Under the pieces are notes generated by a model, which was not told the DNA's origin, made no database searches, and worked only from the letters and a program-made list of their open reading frames with translations. Source: Staphylococcus simiae (GTDB lineage Bacteria; Bacillota; Bacilli; Staphylococcales; Staphylococcaceae). From it: a stretch of 64,000 nt of DNA. The DNA lies in contig NZ_CP071589.1 of the NCBI RefSeq assembly GCF_017357005.1, forward strand, positions 2,356,001 to 2,420,000. The letters run 5' to 3'. The position numbers and the translations under genes are program-made. This document shows positions 46,621 through 54,597 of this stretch, piece after piece (position 1 is the first letter of the stretch; each line of letters begins with the position of its first letter).

Positions 46621-46902
46621 ATGAGTATTGAAATTAAACAAGGTCATAATAAATTTTACGTTGGTGACAATGAAGACCAACCGCAAGCAGAAATCACATT
46701 TAAATATGTAGATAATAATGAAATTGATATTAATCATACTGGTGTATCAGATGAATTAGGCGGCCAAGGTGTAGGTACGAAGTTAGTTAAAGCTGTAGTA
46801 CAACATGCACGTGACAATAATCTTAAAATTATTGCAACTTGCCCATTTGCTAAAAATGTTTTAGAAAAAGATGATACTTTCCAAGATGTTTATTTAGGAT
46901 AA
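46621..46902 (+). CDS. YjdJ-type GNAT N-acetyltransferase
   Basis: 93 residues, the minimal GNAT family. The acetyl-CoA loop is GGQGVGTKLVKAVVQHARDNNLKIIATCPFAKNVLEK, ending in the short C-terminal strand. AAGGAG precedes the ATG. The acceptor is unknown. Confidence 0.85.
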   Translation: MSIEIKQGHNKFYVGDNEDQPQAEITFKYVDNNEIDINHTGVSDELGGQGVGTKLVKAVVQHARDNNLKIIATCPFAKNVLEKDDTFQDVYLG

Positions 46903-47007
46903 TAAGCATTTACCAAAGTGTCTGTGACAAACAACATTGATAGTTAATATAGTGTGGTTGTAAGTAACTGACTGAATGATGAAAATGATGATAAATCAGA
47001 TACTGCT

Positions 47008-47068
47008 GGAGTGGGACTACGAGATAAATTTCCGAAAATTTATTTCATAGACCCACTCCTTTTTTATT
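47008..47068. repeat. Left hairpin of repeat family A acting as terminator (copy 6)
   Basis: GGAGTGGG...ATAAATTT pairs with AAATTTAT...CCCACTCC and is followed by TTTTTT. It lacks the right block, and serves the GNAT gene as a terminator. Confidence 0.75.
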
Positions 47069-47156
47069 TTTTACTATACTTTTATATTTCAAAGTAGTAT
47101 ACTTTTTATATTAAATAATATAAATATACTAGAGAAAGAAATTGAGGCGACTTATT

Positions 47157-47966
47157 ATGGCTTTTCATGATATAACAGCAACACAAGTAACAAATATTAA
47201 TTTAAATGTTAAAGACTTAAATCTGATGACAGACTATTATACAACTATTTTAGGATTCTCAATAAAAGAACAGGATGACAATAAAGTCATATTAGCTGTT
47301 GGCAGTGGTGGTCACACAATCACTTTACAATTATTAGTAGACGGACGTGAGCCTTCTCCTCGCGAAGCCGGCCTCTTCCATATCGCATATTTACTACCAA
47401 CCACTGAAGACTTAGCTAACTTTTTATATTTTGTAGCTCAAAAAGGTATGGGAATGGGTGCTGGAGATCATCTTGTCAGCGAAGCTTTATATTTTAATGA
47501 TCCAGAAGGTAACGGTATTGAAGTTTATCATGATAGACCTGCTGATGAATGGCAATGGGAAGATGATAAAGTTAAAATGGATACGTTAGAAGTTGATGGC
47601 GAAGCACTGATTCAACAACGTACATTAGATGGTTGGCAAGGTATGCCCGATGGCGCTATGATAGGTCATTTACACCTTAAAACACATGATTTAGATGATG
47701 CGCGTCATACTTACATTGATCAATTAGGATTAGAACATATTTCCGTGTTACCGCGTGCTTTATTTATGTCTACGAATCATTATCATCACCATATGGCTGC
47801 CAATATGTGGCAATCTAATCAAAAACGTCTAGATAATCAGTCAAGTTATGGTTTAACTCATATTGATATTTATAAACCTAATGTTGATGAATACAACTTC
47901 AATGCACCTGAAGGATTTACGATTACGGTTCATTCAAATACAGATCTAGTTCCAGTTAAATCATAG
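47157..47966 (+). CDS. CatE-like VOC-family extradiol dioxygenase
   Basis: 269 residues with two VOC domains. VTNINLNVKDLNLMTDYYTTILGFS, LFHIAYLLP, NDPEGNGIEVYHDRP (metal Glu) and IGHLHLKTHDL supply the fold and ligands. Relatives such as CatE open catechol rings and protect against catechols. It lies near but not in the mhq operon. GAGGCG fits the ATG at 47157, five codons inside the frame. Confidence 0.85.
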   Translation: MAFHDITATQVTNINLNVKDLNLMTDYYTTILGFSIKEQDDNKVILAVGSGGHTITLQLLVDGREPSPREAGLFHIAYLLPTTEDLANFLYFVAQKGMGMGAGDHLVSEALYFNDPEGNGIEVYHDRPADEWQWEDDKVKMDTLEVDGEALIQQRTLDGWQGMPDGAMIGHLHLKTHDLDDARHTYIDQLGLEHISVLPRALFMSTNHYHHHMAANMWQSNQKRLDNQSSYGLTHIDIYKPNVDEYNFNAPEGFTITVHSNTDLVPVKS

Positions 47967-47970
47967 TAAC

Positions 47971-48022
47971 AAGGCCACCGTGCATTACTCATAATATCGA
48001 GTATGCAGAGTGGCCATTTTTT
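47971..48022 (+). terminator. Strong terminator of the CatE-like gene
   Basis: AAGGCCAC-TGCAT-ACTC pairs with GAGT-ATGCA-GTGGCC and is followed by ATTTTTT. Confidence 0.85.
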
Positions 48023-48032
48023 CATTATTATG

Positions 48033-48695
48033 TTATTCAATCCACTCAATAACGTCTTCTTGTGCTTGACGTGTTTTTTCTTTAGGGGGATCATCTTGTC
48101 TATAACCAAATGCTACCATAACAGAAAGACCGAATTGTTCTGTATCTACTATACCTTTGTTAGCAAGTATATCAGTCACTTTATCTAAATCAAATCCTTC
48201 CATTGGACATGAATCAATACCTAATAATGCAGCTGTTGTCATCATATTTCCTAAAGCAATATACGTCTGTTTACTTGCCCAATCATATAATGTGCGTTCG
48301 TTATCATTGATATGAAACCCTGTTTGGAAATCATCATATTTTTGTTCCACAGCTGGAATTGTCGACGCTTCATATTGTTTAATATCTCTAATCATATGTT
48401 GTACATGTTTAGATTTAGAAGTCACATTTTTACGCGCTAAAATTAACACAAAATGGCTCGCAGTCGCCAATTGCTTAGCTGCTCCCCAACTATACGCTTT
48501 TAACTCATCTCGTAACACTTGATCTTGAATAACTAAAAACTTCCATGGCTCTAAACCAAGTGAACTTGGCGATAATCTTGCCGCTTCTAAAATAGTATCG
48601 AAATCTTCTGTAGCTATTTTTTTATTTGAATCAAATTGTTTTGTTGCATGTCTAAAATTAAATGCATCAATAATCGTTTGATTAATATTATTCAT
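48033..48695 (-). CDS. Nitroreductase-family NAD(P)H-dependent oxidoreductase
   Basis: 220 residues. FMN-binding features are [12 protein letters not shown] at the N-terminus, [19 protein letters not shown], and the C-terminal [14 protein letters not shown]. It resembles the YfkO/NfnB branch that reduces nitro compounds or quinones. GGAGGG lies 8 bases before the ATG at 48695. It is convergent with the CatE-like gene. Confidence 0.85.
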   Translation of the reverse strand: MNNINQTIIDAFNFRHATKQFDSNKKIATEDFDTILEAARLSPSSLGLEPWKFLVIQDQVLRDELKAYSWGAAKQLATASHFVLILARKNVTSKSKHVQHMIRDIKQYEASTIPAVEQKYDDFQTGFHINDNERTLYDWASKQTYIALGNMMTTAALLGIDSCPMEGFDLDKVTDILANKGIVDTEQFGLSVMVAFGYRQDDPPKEKTRQAQEDVIEWIE

Positions 48696-48870
48696 TGAAC
48701 ATACCCTCCAACATGTCATTTGTATTCAAATTATAAGTTAGAATTGACAAAGTCGAAAGTAATTGGTTTTGTGTTTGATATTGTATATTAAATAACCTAT
48801 TCATACGTTTTAACCGTCATTTTAAATTTTATACAATAACAACAACTATTTTAATTGTGAGAGATTTTTA

Positions 48871-49206
48871 TTATTGTGGTTTTAGAAAAGTATTGATGGC
48901 TAGTAAGACGTCGTTTTTCAAGCTGTCTTGTAACTCGTCTCTATAATTATACTCGTGTGCATTTAGATTTAACGCGCGTATTTGTACAGTATCAATCACA
49001 CCTGTAACTAATCGCTTTTTAGATTTAACTTCTATATCGGTTGGAAATTTCGGTTCACGACTTGTGATTGGCAAGATCCACACAAAATTTGTGCCTTTAA
49101 TTGTCATATCGTTGTTGATGACTAAACATGGTTGTATCTTTTGCTTTTCGCGACCTTTTGTTGGGTCTAGGTCGATGTATAAAATGTCGAATTGCTTAAC
49201 ACTCAT
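48871..49206 (-). CDS. pemK: PemK/MazF-family mRNA interferase toxin
   Basis: 111 residues. The PemK/MazF barrel is clear: FDILYIDLDPTKGREKQKIQPCLVINND, LPITSR, and the conserved VIDTVQIRAL with catalytic Thr and Arg. It cleaves mRNA at short motifs. The start overlaps the antitoxin stop by ATGA, as in the PemIK system of staphylococcal plasmids and chromosomes. Confidence 0.88.
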   Translation of the reverse strand: MSVKQFDILYIDLDPTKGREKQKIQPCLVINNDMTIKGTNFVWILPITSREPKFPTDIEVKSKKRLVTGVIDTVQIRALNLNAHEYNYRDELQDSLKNDVLLAINTFLKPQ

Positions 49207-49469
49207 ATTTCTCTACCGATACTTTCGCCAAAATCAATTTCAGATTTGATATACTTACCACCGTTTTTAAAGAAATTGGTAATTTTATCTTCAATTGTTT
49301 CTTCTTTCTTCTTGATGAATATACCATCATTCATCTGTTGTACTTCAACTTTATCTCCTATTTCAAAATGAATTAGTTGGAGTGTTTGTTTGCTTAAACT
49401 AAGCGCTTTACTATTGCCTGATTTAAAGACACGTTCATTGGTTTTATTTATATCATTTGTTTTAGCCAT
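49203..49469 (-). CDS. pemI: PemI-type antitoxin (AbrB-like N-terminus)
   Basis: 88 residues. N-terminal swapped-hairpin AbrB-like region RVFKSGNSKALSLSKQTLQLIHFEIGDKVEVQQM, then a charged C-terminus that would wrap the toxin. It is the first gene of the pair and probably autoregulates. AGGAG fits the ATG at 49469; an ATG three codons earlier is too close to the site. Confidence 0.85.
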   Translation of the reverse strand: MAKTNDINKTNERVFKSGNSKALSLSKQTLQLIHFEIGDKVEVQQMNDGIFIKKKEETIEDKITNFFKNGGKYIKSEIDFGESIGREI

Positions 49470-49649
49470 GTGTATCATCTCCTATCTTCTCGTATTATAT
49501 CGCTCGTACTTACTCACGTAAATACATTATATATAAGGTTCCAATAGTTTATTTAATACCTTAATAATTACATATTGGAGATAATTTGATTATGAATAAT
49601 TATATGATTCGATAACACAATATGATTAACAAATGTAAACAACACAAAG

Positions 49650-50053
49650 AATTGGAAAATAAGTGGGTCCAGCAGTAGTTTTAGAATTTGTGGAATAATT
49701 AAAGGATACGTACGCATTCAAAATAATACTTGAAGTTTTAAACATACCCAAACCGACATATTATAGATGAAAAATGAATCAAAATAAACTCTATTGCTAA
49801 AAAAGCCATTGATTTATGTTAAAACAACAACTATATCTACATTTATCGTAAAGTTACAGCGTTAATTAATCACTAATCATCTACACCTATTCATCATAAA
49901 AGCGTTCAGGGAATTATGCATGGAACAATGTGCTCAATTGCTTTAATAACATTGTAATTTATCCTGTAGAAAAATACATAGATTATCATAAATTGAGAAT
50001 TCAACAAATACTAGGCTACTTTTTCCTATAGATTTTAGAAAATTAGCAGCCTG
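49650..50053 (+). pseudogene. Decayed IS3-family (IS150-group) orfB transposase remnant
   Basis: No open frame remains. Translating across stops gives FKI-LEVLNIPKPTYYRW then IAKKAIDLC-NNYIY-YRKVTALIN, the start of IS3 OrfB. Further on, KRSGNYAWNNVLNCF and VEKYIDYHKLRIQQILGYF match the C-terminal GNC-DNA...F and KYIDYYN--RIQ-KLGY pattern. The DDE core between the two parts is deleted. It occupies most of the gap between pemI and ddh. Confidence 0.6.
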
Positions 50054-50099
50054 GAATATAGTGTTTTTATTAATTTCTCAATTTAATGATTTATTTTAA

Positions 50100-50117
50100 T
50101 TGTGATTATTTTCACAA
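50100..50117. promoter_or_regulatory. Rex (redox) operator of ddh
   Basis: TTGTGATTATTTTCACAA is a perfect match to the Rex consensus TTGTGAW6TCACAA, 68 bp before the ddh start. Confidence 0.85.
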
Positions 50118-50185
50118 TTAACTTTTTATGTTACAGTATAGATATAACGAAGTTTAAATTTTCTAATAAAAAGGGGTTTTTAATA

Positions 50186-51178
50186 ATGACAAGAATTATG
50201 TTCTTTGGTACACGCGATTATGAGAAAGATATGGCACTTAATTGGGCTAAAAAACACAATATCGACGTAACGACTTCTACAGAACTTTTATCTAGTGATA
50301 CGGTTGACCAACTTAAAGATTATGACGGTGTAACAACAATGCAATTTGGTAAACTTGAAGAAGATGTTTATCCTAAATTAGAAGAATATGGTATTAAACA
50401 AATTGCACAACGTACTGCTGGATTCGATATGTATGACTTAGATCTTGCCAAAAAACACGATATTATTATTTCAAATATTCCAAGTTATTCACCAGAAACA
50501 ATTGCTGAATACTCTGTATCTATCGCTTTACAATTAGTACGTAAATTCCCACAAATTGAGCGTCGTGTACAAGAAAATAACTTTACTTGGGAAGCTGACA
50601 TTGTGTCTAAACCTGTTAAAAATATGACAGTTGCTATCATTGGTACTGGTCTTATCGGTGCTGCTACTGCTAAGATTTATGCTGGTTTTGGTGCTACAAT
50701 TACCGCTTATGATGCTTATCCTAATAAAGATTTAGACTTTTTAACTTATAAAGACAGCGTTGAAGAAGCAATTAAAGACGCTGATATCATTTCACTACAC
50801 GTCCCAGCTAATAAAGATAGCCATCATTTATTTGATAAAGCTATGTTTGATAAAGTAAAACCAGGTGCTATCTTAATCAATGCTGCTCGTGGTGCTGTTA
50901 TTAATACACCAGATTTAATTGACACAGTAAATAATGGTACATTAGCAGGCGCAGCTATTGATACTTATGAAAATGAAGCACCATACTTCACACATGATTG
51001 GACTCAAAAAGAAATTGATGATCCAACATTAGTAGAATTAATTGAAAACGATAAAATTTTAGTCACACCACATATCGCTTTCTTCTCAGATGAAGCTGTC
51101 CAAAACTTAGTTGAAGGTGGTTTAAACGCAGCATTATCAGTCATTGAAACTGGTACTTGCGATAGTCGTCTAAACTAA
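50186..51178 (+). CDS. ddh: D-lactate dehydrogenase
   Basis: 330 residues, the family length. NAD-binding [17 protein letters not shown], catalytic R in [12 protein letters not shown] in YENEAPYF, and H in [10 protein letters not shown] are visible. It reduces pyruvate to D-lactate and regenerates NAD+ under low oxygen, which agrees with the Rex box upstream. The open frame adds 28 codons, but AAAAGGGG lies just before the ATG at 50186. Confidence 0.92.
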   Translation: MTRIMFFGTRDYEKDMALNWAKKHNIDVTTSTELLSSDTVDQLKDYDGVTTMQFGKLEEDVYPKLEEYGIKQIAQRTAGFDMYDLDLAKKHDIIISNIPSYSPETIAEYSVSIALQLVRKFPQIERRVQENNFTWEADIVSKPVKNMTVAIIGTGLIGAATAKIYAGFGATITAYDAYPNKDLDFLTYKDSVEEAIKDADIISLHVPANKDSHHLFDKAMFDKVKPGAILINAARGAVINTPDLIDTVNNGTLAGAAIDTYENEAPYFTHDWTQKEIDDPTLVELIENDKILVTPHIAFFSDEAVQNLVEGGLNAALSVIETGTCDSRLN

Positions 51179-51267
51179 CTCATATAAATATAAGTACTTT
51201 AACAAAGTGGACTGATATTTTCTACTTACATTCCATCAATACAACAAATAGATAACCTAAATATATG

Positions 51268-51306
51268 ACGAGCCACCCATGTTAATCTGGGTGGCTCGTT
51301 TTTTAT
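51268..51306 (+). terminator. ddh terminator
   Basis: ACGAGCCACCCA pairs with TGGGTGGCTCGT and is followed by TTTTTT. Confidence 0.9.
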
Positions 51307-51313
51307 ATTCTAT

Positions 51314-51575
51314 TGGGAGTGGGACAGAAATAAATTTTATATAAAATTTATTTCGTATATGCCCGTCTTGCACATTTAAAGCTACTTAGATTTTAATCTT
51401 TAGTAGCTTTTATGCAATTGTTGCGTTAGCAACCAATTGTAATCCCTATATTTCTCTATGACGGGTCCCTCCCACGCCGGCAATACTAACTAGGTTTTTA
51501 AAATGTTAATAAATCAAAATTTTAAAAATCAGATAGTTACTGCTAAATGCTTGAATTTAAATGGTAATTATTATA
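51314..51575. repeat. Intergenic repeat family A, copy 5, with a nested three-stem insert
   Basis: The family A hairpin begins GGGAGTGGGACAGAAATAAA and resumes as CTCCCACGCCGGCAATACTA, ending in CAGATAGTTACTGCTAAATG. Between them (about 51357-51468) is a block closed by CCCGTC/GACGGG that holds hairpins AAAGCTACT/AGTAGCTTT and CAATTG-TTGC/GCAA-CAATTG. Its TTGCACATT and TTTCTCTATG edges resemble STAR-like staphylococcal repeat units. Confidence 0.7.
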
Positions 51576-51670
51576 CTTCAATGTTGAATTACAAATTATA
51601 CCTTTTCAATCATAAATTTTAAAAATTCACATAATTCTAACTATGATATTTTAAAAATAAACATAAAAAA

Positions 51671-51705
51671 AGATAGCTACGTATGATGATCATACGCAAC
51701 TATCT
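51671..51705 (-). terminator. Terminator of the tRNA-Ser-like gene
   Basis: On the minus strand, AGATAGTTGCGTATGAT pairs with ATCATACGTAGCTATCT and is followed by TTTTTTT, ten bases after the tRNA-like body. Confidence 0.85.
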
Positions 51706-51714
51706 ATAAGTAAC

Positions 51715-51803
51715 GGAGGGAGAAGGATTTGAACCAACGCGAGCAATAAAGCTCCTAATCAACCGAAGTTGATTTCCCTTAAGCCAGACTTGGGTATCCC
51801 TCC
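51715..51803 (-). tRNA. tRNA-Ser-like gene lacking an anticodon loop (non-decoding)
   Basis: 89 nt. The acceptor stem GGAGGGA/TCCCTCC is perfect, the base at 73 is G, the D arm CCCAAGTCTGGCTTAAGGG is of tRNA-Ser type, and a long variable arm GAGC-TTTATT-GCTC is present, as SerRS requires. The anticodon arm is instead a 7-bp stem AATCAAC/GTTGATT capped by TTCG, which with its C-G closing pair is the ultra-stable UUCG tetraloop, so no anticodon can be shown. The T stem GTTGG/CCTTC has U-U mismatches at 50-64 and 51-63. CCA is not encoded. It has a consensus promoter and terminator, so it looks functional, not decayed. It is divergent from a FemABX gene. Confidence 0.75.
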
Positions 51804-51821
51804 ACAATTCAACTGTTTCTT

Positions 51822-51850
51822 ATTATACACAGTTTCAAAATAATTGTAAA
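51822..51850 (-). promoter_or_regulatory. Consensus sigma-A promoter of the tRNA-Ser-like gene
   Basis: On the minus strand, TTTACA and TATAAT are separated by exactly 17 bases. The -10 box ends 18 bp before the acceptor stem. Confidence 0.8.
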
Positions 51851-52028
51851 GTATAAAATATTAATAAATCCATTTTTTTTAAATTTTGTTTACTGACCAC
51901 TTAATTATATATTACACAAAATAAACACAAATAATTCATATACTATAACTATTATATCGTGTTACTATTTATGTATAAATTTAAGAATGTAGCGCGATAC
52001 TTATATTATCAAACAAAGGGGTTCACAT

Positions 52029-53273
52029 ATGTATTTTACACTATTAACTGAGCAGGAATATGACAATTTCATTAATCATCACCCAGCTCATTTCACGCAA
52101 TCTATTGAACAATATCGTTATAGAAAGCAACACAATAATGATGTTCATCTTGTAGGGGTTAAAGACAATAACGAAGTACTGGCTGCTTGCTTATTATCAG
52201 AAGCACGTGCTTTAAAGTTTTTTAAATATTTTTATTCTCATAAAGGACCTGTATTAGATTTCAGTAATGCATCACTTGTTGATTGCTTTTTCAAAGGATT
52301 AACTAAATATTTAAAGAAACAGCGTACACTTTTTGTCTCTGTCGATCCTTATATTTTAGAAAGTATTAGGGATGCTGATGGTCACATCATTGAAAACTTT
52401 GATAATACTAACCTCATCAATCAATTAAGTAAGATTGGCTACCAACACCAAGGTTATCCAATAGGTTATCATCAAAAGAGTCAAATACGCTGGCTATCCG
52501 TACTTGATATAAAAGGTAAAAGTAAAGAAGCAATTTTAGAAGATATGAGTTATCAAACACGTCGTAATATTAAAAAGACCATAGAAATGGGCGTTCAAAC
52601 AACTGTACTTGATATTTCAGAAACTGAGCGTTTTTACAAATTATTTAAAATGGCCGAAGAACGTCATAATTTTAAATATCGTGAAAATCCTAATCAATTT
52701 TTTATTGAAGCACAGCGTATGTATCCAAACAATTCAATGATTAAATTAGCATACATCGATTTAAACAAATATTTAAAGCAATTGAATGATAAATATGAAA
52801 CTTTAACATCACAACTACAAATTTTAAGTGAAAAATTATTAGAAAACCCAAATTCTAAAAAAACCAAAACACAAGTCAATCAACTGAATGACCAACTGAC
52901 AAGCCAAAATAAAAAAATAGCCCAAACACAACAATTAATGACAACTGAAGGACATATATTAGATTTAGCAGCTGCTTTATATATCTTCAATAAAGATGAA
53001 GTCTATTACTTATCAAGCGGTTCCAACCCTAAATTCAATCAATTTATGGGAGCCTATGCTTTACAATGGGATATGATCCAATTTGCTAAAGATCATGACA
53101 TCCCTCGTTATAATTTCTACGGAGTAACTGGTGATTTTAGTGACAGCGCTGAAGACCTGGGCGTACAACAATTTAAAAAAGGATTTAACGCCCATGTCGA
53201 AGAATACATTGGAGATTTTGTTAAGCCTATTCGTCCACTATTTTATAAATTATATTTAACAATGAACAAATAA
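52029..53273 (+). CDS. FemABX-family aminoacyl-tRNA-dependent cross-bridge enzyme
   Basis: 414 residues, the size of FmhA/FmhC. Two GNAT-like halves are interrupted by a coiled-coil arm (about 233-300, NKYLKQLNDKYETLTSQLQI onward) like the tRNA-binding arm of FemA. Signatures include EDMSYQTRRNIKKTIEMGV, SGSNPKFNQFMGAYALQW and YNFYGVTGDF-DSAEDLGVQQFKKGF. These enzymes add Gly or Ser from aminoacyl-tRNA to the peptidoglycan stem peptide or cross-bridge in the cytosol. It is closer to the FmhA/FmhC serine type than to FemX by eye, but this is not certain. A ribosome site AAAGGGG precedes the ATG. The tRNA-Ser-like gene is divergent from it. Confidence 0.85.
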   Translation: MYFTLLTEQEYDNFINHHPAHFTQSIEQYRYRKQHNNDVHLVGVKDNNEVLAACLLSEARALKFFKYFYSHKGPVLDFSNASLVDCFFKGLTKYLKKQRTLFVSVDPYILESIRDADGHIIENFDNTNLINQLSKIGYQHQGYPIGYHQKSQIRWLSVLDIKGKSKEAILEDMSYQTRRNIKKTIEMGVQTTVLDISETERFYKLFKMAEERHNFKYRENPNQFFIEAQRMYPNNSMIKLAYIDLNKYLKQLNDKYETLTSQLQILSEKLLENPNSKKTKTQVNQLNDQLTSQNKKIAQTQQLMTTEGHILDLAAALYIFNKDEVYYLSSGSNPKFNQFMGAYALQWDMIQFAKDHDIPRYNFYGVTGDFSDSAEDLGVQQFKKGFNAHVEEYIGDFVKPIRPLFYKLYLTMNK

Positions 53274-53314
53274 CCTTATCTCTTTAATACTGTGAAATTA
53301 ATATAAATAAAAAT

Positions 53315-53412
53315 ACACCCAAAAGTTTAGTTCATACTAAAGTGACAATTAGTACGTTGAATGCCAATATTCAACCTCTAAGTCTCGTTCAGCTATACTA
53401 TCTTTTGGGTGT
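53315..53412. terminator. Long-range hairpin between convergent genes
   Basis: ACACCCAAAAG pairs with CTTTTGGGTGT across about 76 bp, with a small TTGAAT/ATTCAA hairpin inside. T-rich on both strands. Confidence 0.6.
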
Positions 53413-53418
53413 TTATTA

Positions 53419-54219
53419 TTATTGCTTAAGTACTTGCTGTTCAATCACTGTTAAGACGCCTTGTTCATCATTACTTGGCGCTACATGTGCTGCAATATCA
53501 AATAGTGTTGGATCTTGACTATTTTCCATTACGTAACTATGTTCAGCAAATTCTAACATGTCTTTATCGTTATTCGCATCACCAAAAGCCATTAAATTAG
53601 ATGCAGACATATGCCAACTATCTAGCAATCTCTTTAATGCTTGACCTTTCGTCATATTTGGCATAATAATATCTACACTATCATGACCACTTGACACTAA
53701 CTTGATGTCACCATTAAATTGTTGACTGACCTCGTCATCAACGTTTGGGTGTGTTTGACGATTAATATTAAATGCTATTTTGACATAATCATCTTCAGGC
53801 AACGCTTGTAATGATTCAATTTCCTCTAATTGATGATAATAAAATTGTGTATCTTCTTTAAATGCCGTCGCTGTATCTTTTAATATATAAGCACTTTTCA
53901 CTCCACAAATGACTAAATTGTCGATGCCTTGCTCAACATTTAAATAATCGACTACTTGCTGAAATACATCTCTATCAAAGCTTTTATAGTTATATATCTC
54001 ATTTCCTTTATAAATGACTGCCCCATTCTCAGAAATAAAATACATATCACGGTCACCAAAAATTGATTTTAATTTAGCATATTGATTACCGCTTGCTGCA
54101 ATAAATAATATATCTCTTTCTTGAAGTTCATGGTAAATCTTGTCGAAACGTTTCTGATCGTATTGCTTGCTGGAATCTAAAAATGTGCCATCCATGTCTA
54201 CTGCAATTGCCTTAATCAT
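53419..54219 (-). CDS. Cof-type HAD-IIB phosphatase
   Basis: 266 residues. HAD motif I VDMDGTFLD, motif II AASGNQ, motif III K in TKGQALKRLL, and motif IV FGDANNDKDMLEFA are visible. The cap is the IIB type. These enzymes dephosphorylate sugar phosphates or flavin/pyridoxal phosphates; the actual substrate is unknown. It is convergent with the FemABX gene. Confidence 0.85.
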   Translation of the reverse strand: MIKAIAVDMDGTFLDSSKQYDQKRFDKIYHELQERDILFIAASGNQYAKLKSIFGDRDMYFISENGAVIYKGNEIYNYKSFDRDVFQQVVDYLNVEQGIDNLVICGVKSAYILKDTATAFKEDTQFYYHQLEEIESLQALPEDDYVKIAFNINRQTHPNVDDEVSQQFNGDIKLVSSGHDSVDIIMPNMTKGQALKRLLDSWHMSASNLMAFGDANNDKDMLEFAEHSYVMENSQDPTLFDIAAHVAPSNDEQGVLTVIEQQVLKQ

Positions 54220-54370
54220 GACAATGCCTCCTCATATTGATCCTTTATTTATATTATATCGGGAAGATATGAGTTGATGAAGTTACCTAAACCATACTGA
54301 AACTATATTCATATTATGAAATTACTTTCATGAGTTAAAAATAATCTCCTTTTAGTTTGTCATGTTGTCA

Positions 54371-54478
54371 TTAGAATTTTTCTATGTTGGGTCCCTACCT
54401 CAGGAGTCTCGGCTTCAAAATAATTTGAGTTTTAAATTATTATTTTTTTATTTATCAGTCCAAAAAAATAGAGAACCT
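54371..54478. repeat. Mosaic repeat: STAR-like tail + CGGCTTC segment + family B right arm
   Basis: TAGAATTTTTCTATGTTGGG resembles the end of the nested unit at 51.4 kb. CCTCAGGAGTCTCGGCTTCA matches the segment in the repeat at 16.2 kb, and TTTATTTATCAGTCC is the family B arm. It fills the middle of gap 54220-54597. Confidence 0.65.
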
Positions 54479-54481
54479 AAA

Positions 54482-54528
54482 AAAGCCACCTAAGTTGAGA
54501 TTTAATCATCAAAACTTAAGTGGCTTTA
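54482..54528 (-). terminator. srtA terminator
   Basis: AAAGCCAC-TAAGTT pairs with AACTTA-GTGGCTTT. Confidence 0.75.
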
Positions 54529-54597
54529 TTATTAATTTTCTTCGTAAGAAACTAGCGTCACGTCATAATGCTTTATTTACTGTTATCTTGTAAGTAT

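Noticed and set aside
49203-49478. The longer PemI frame from 49478
   Set aside because: The first ATG is one base from the Shine-Dalgarno; the second fits.
51715-51803. An ordinary tRNA-Ser gene
   Set aside because: The anticodon arm cannot form a 7-base loop and the T stem has two mismatches, so it is described as a tRNA-like gene.
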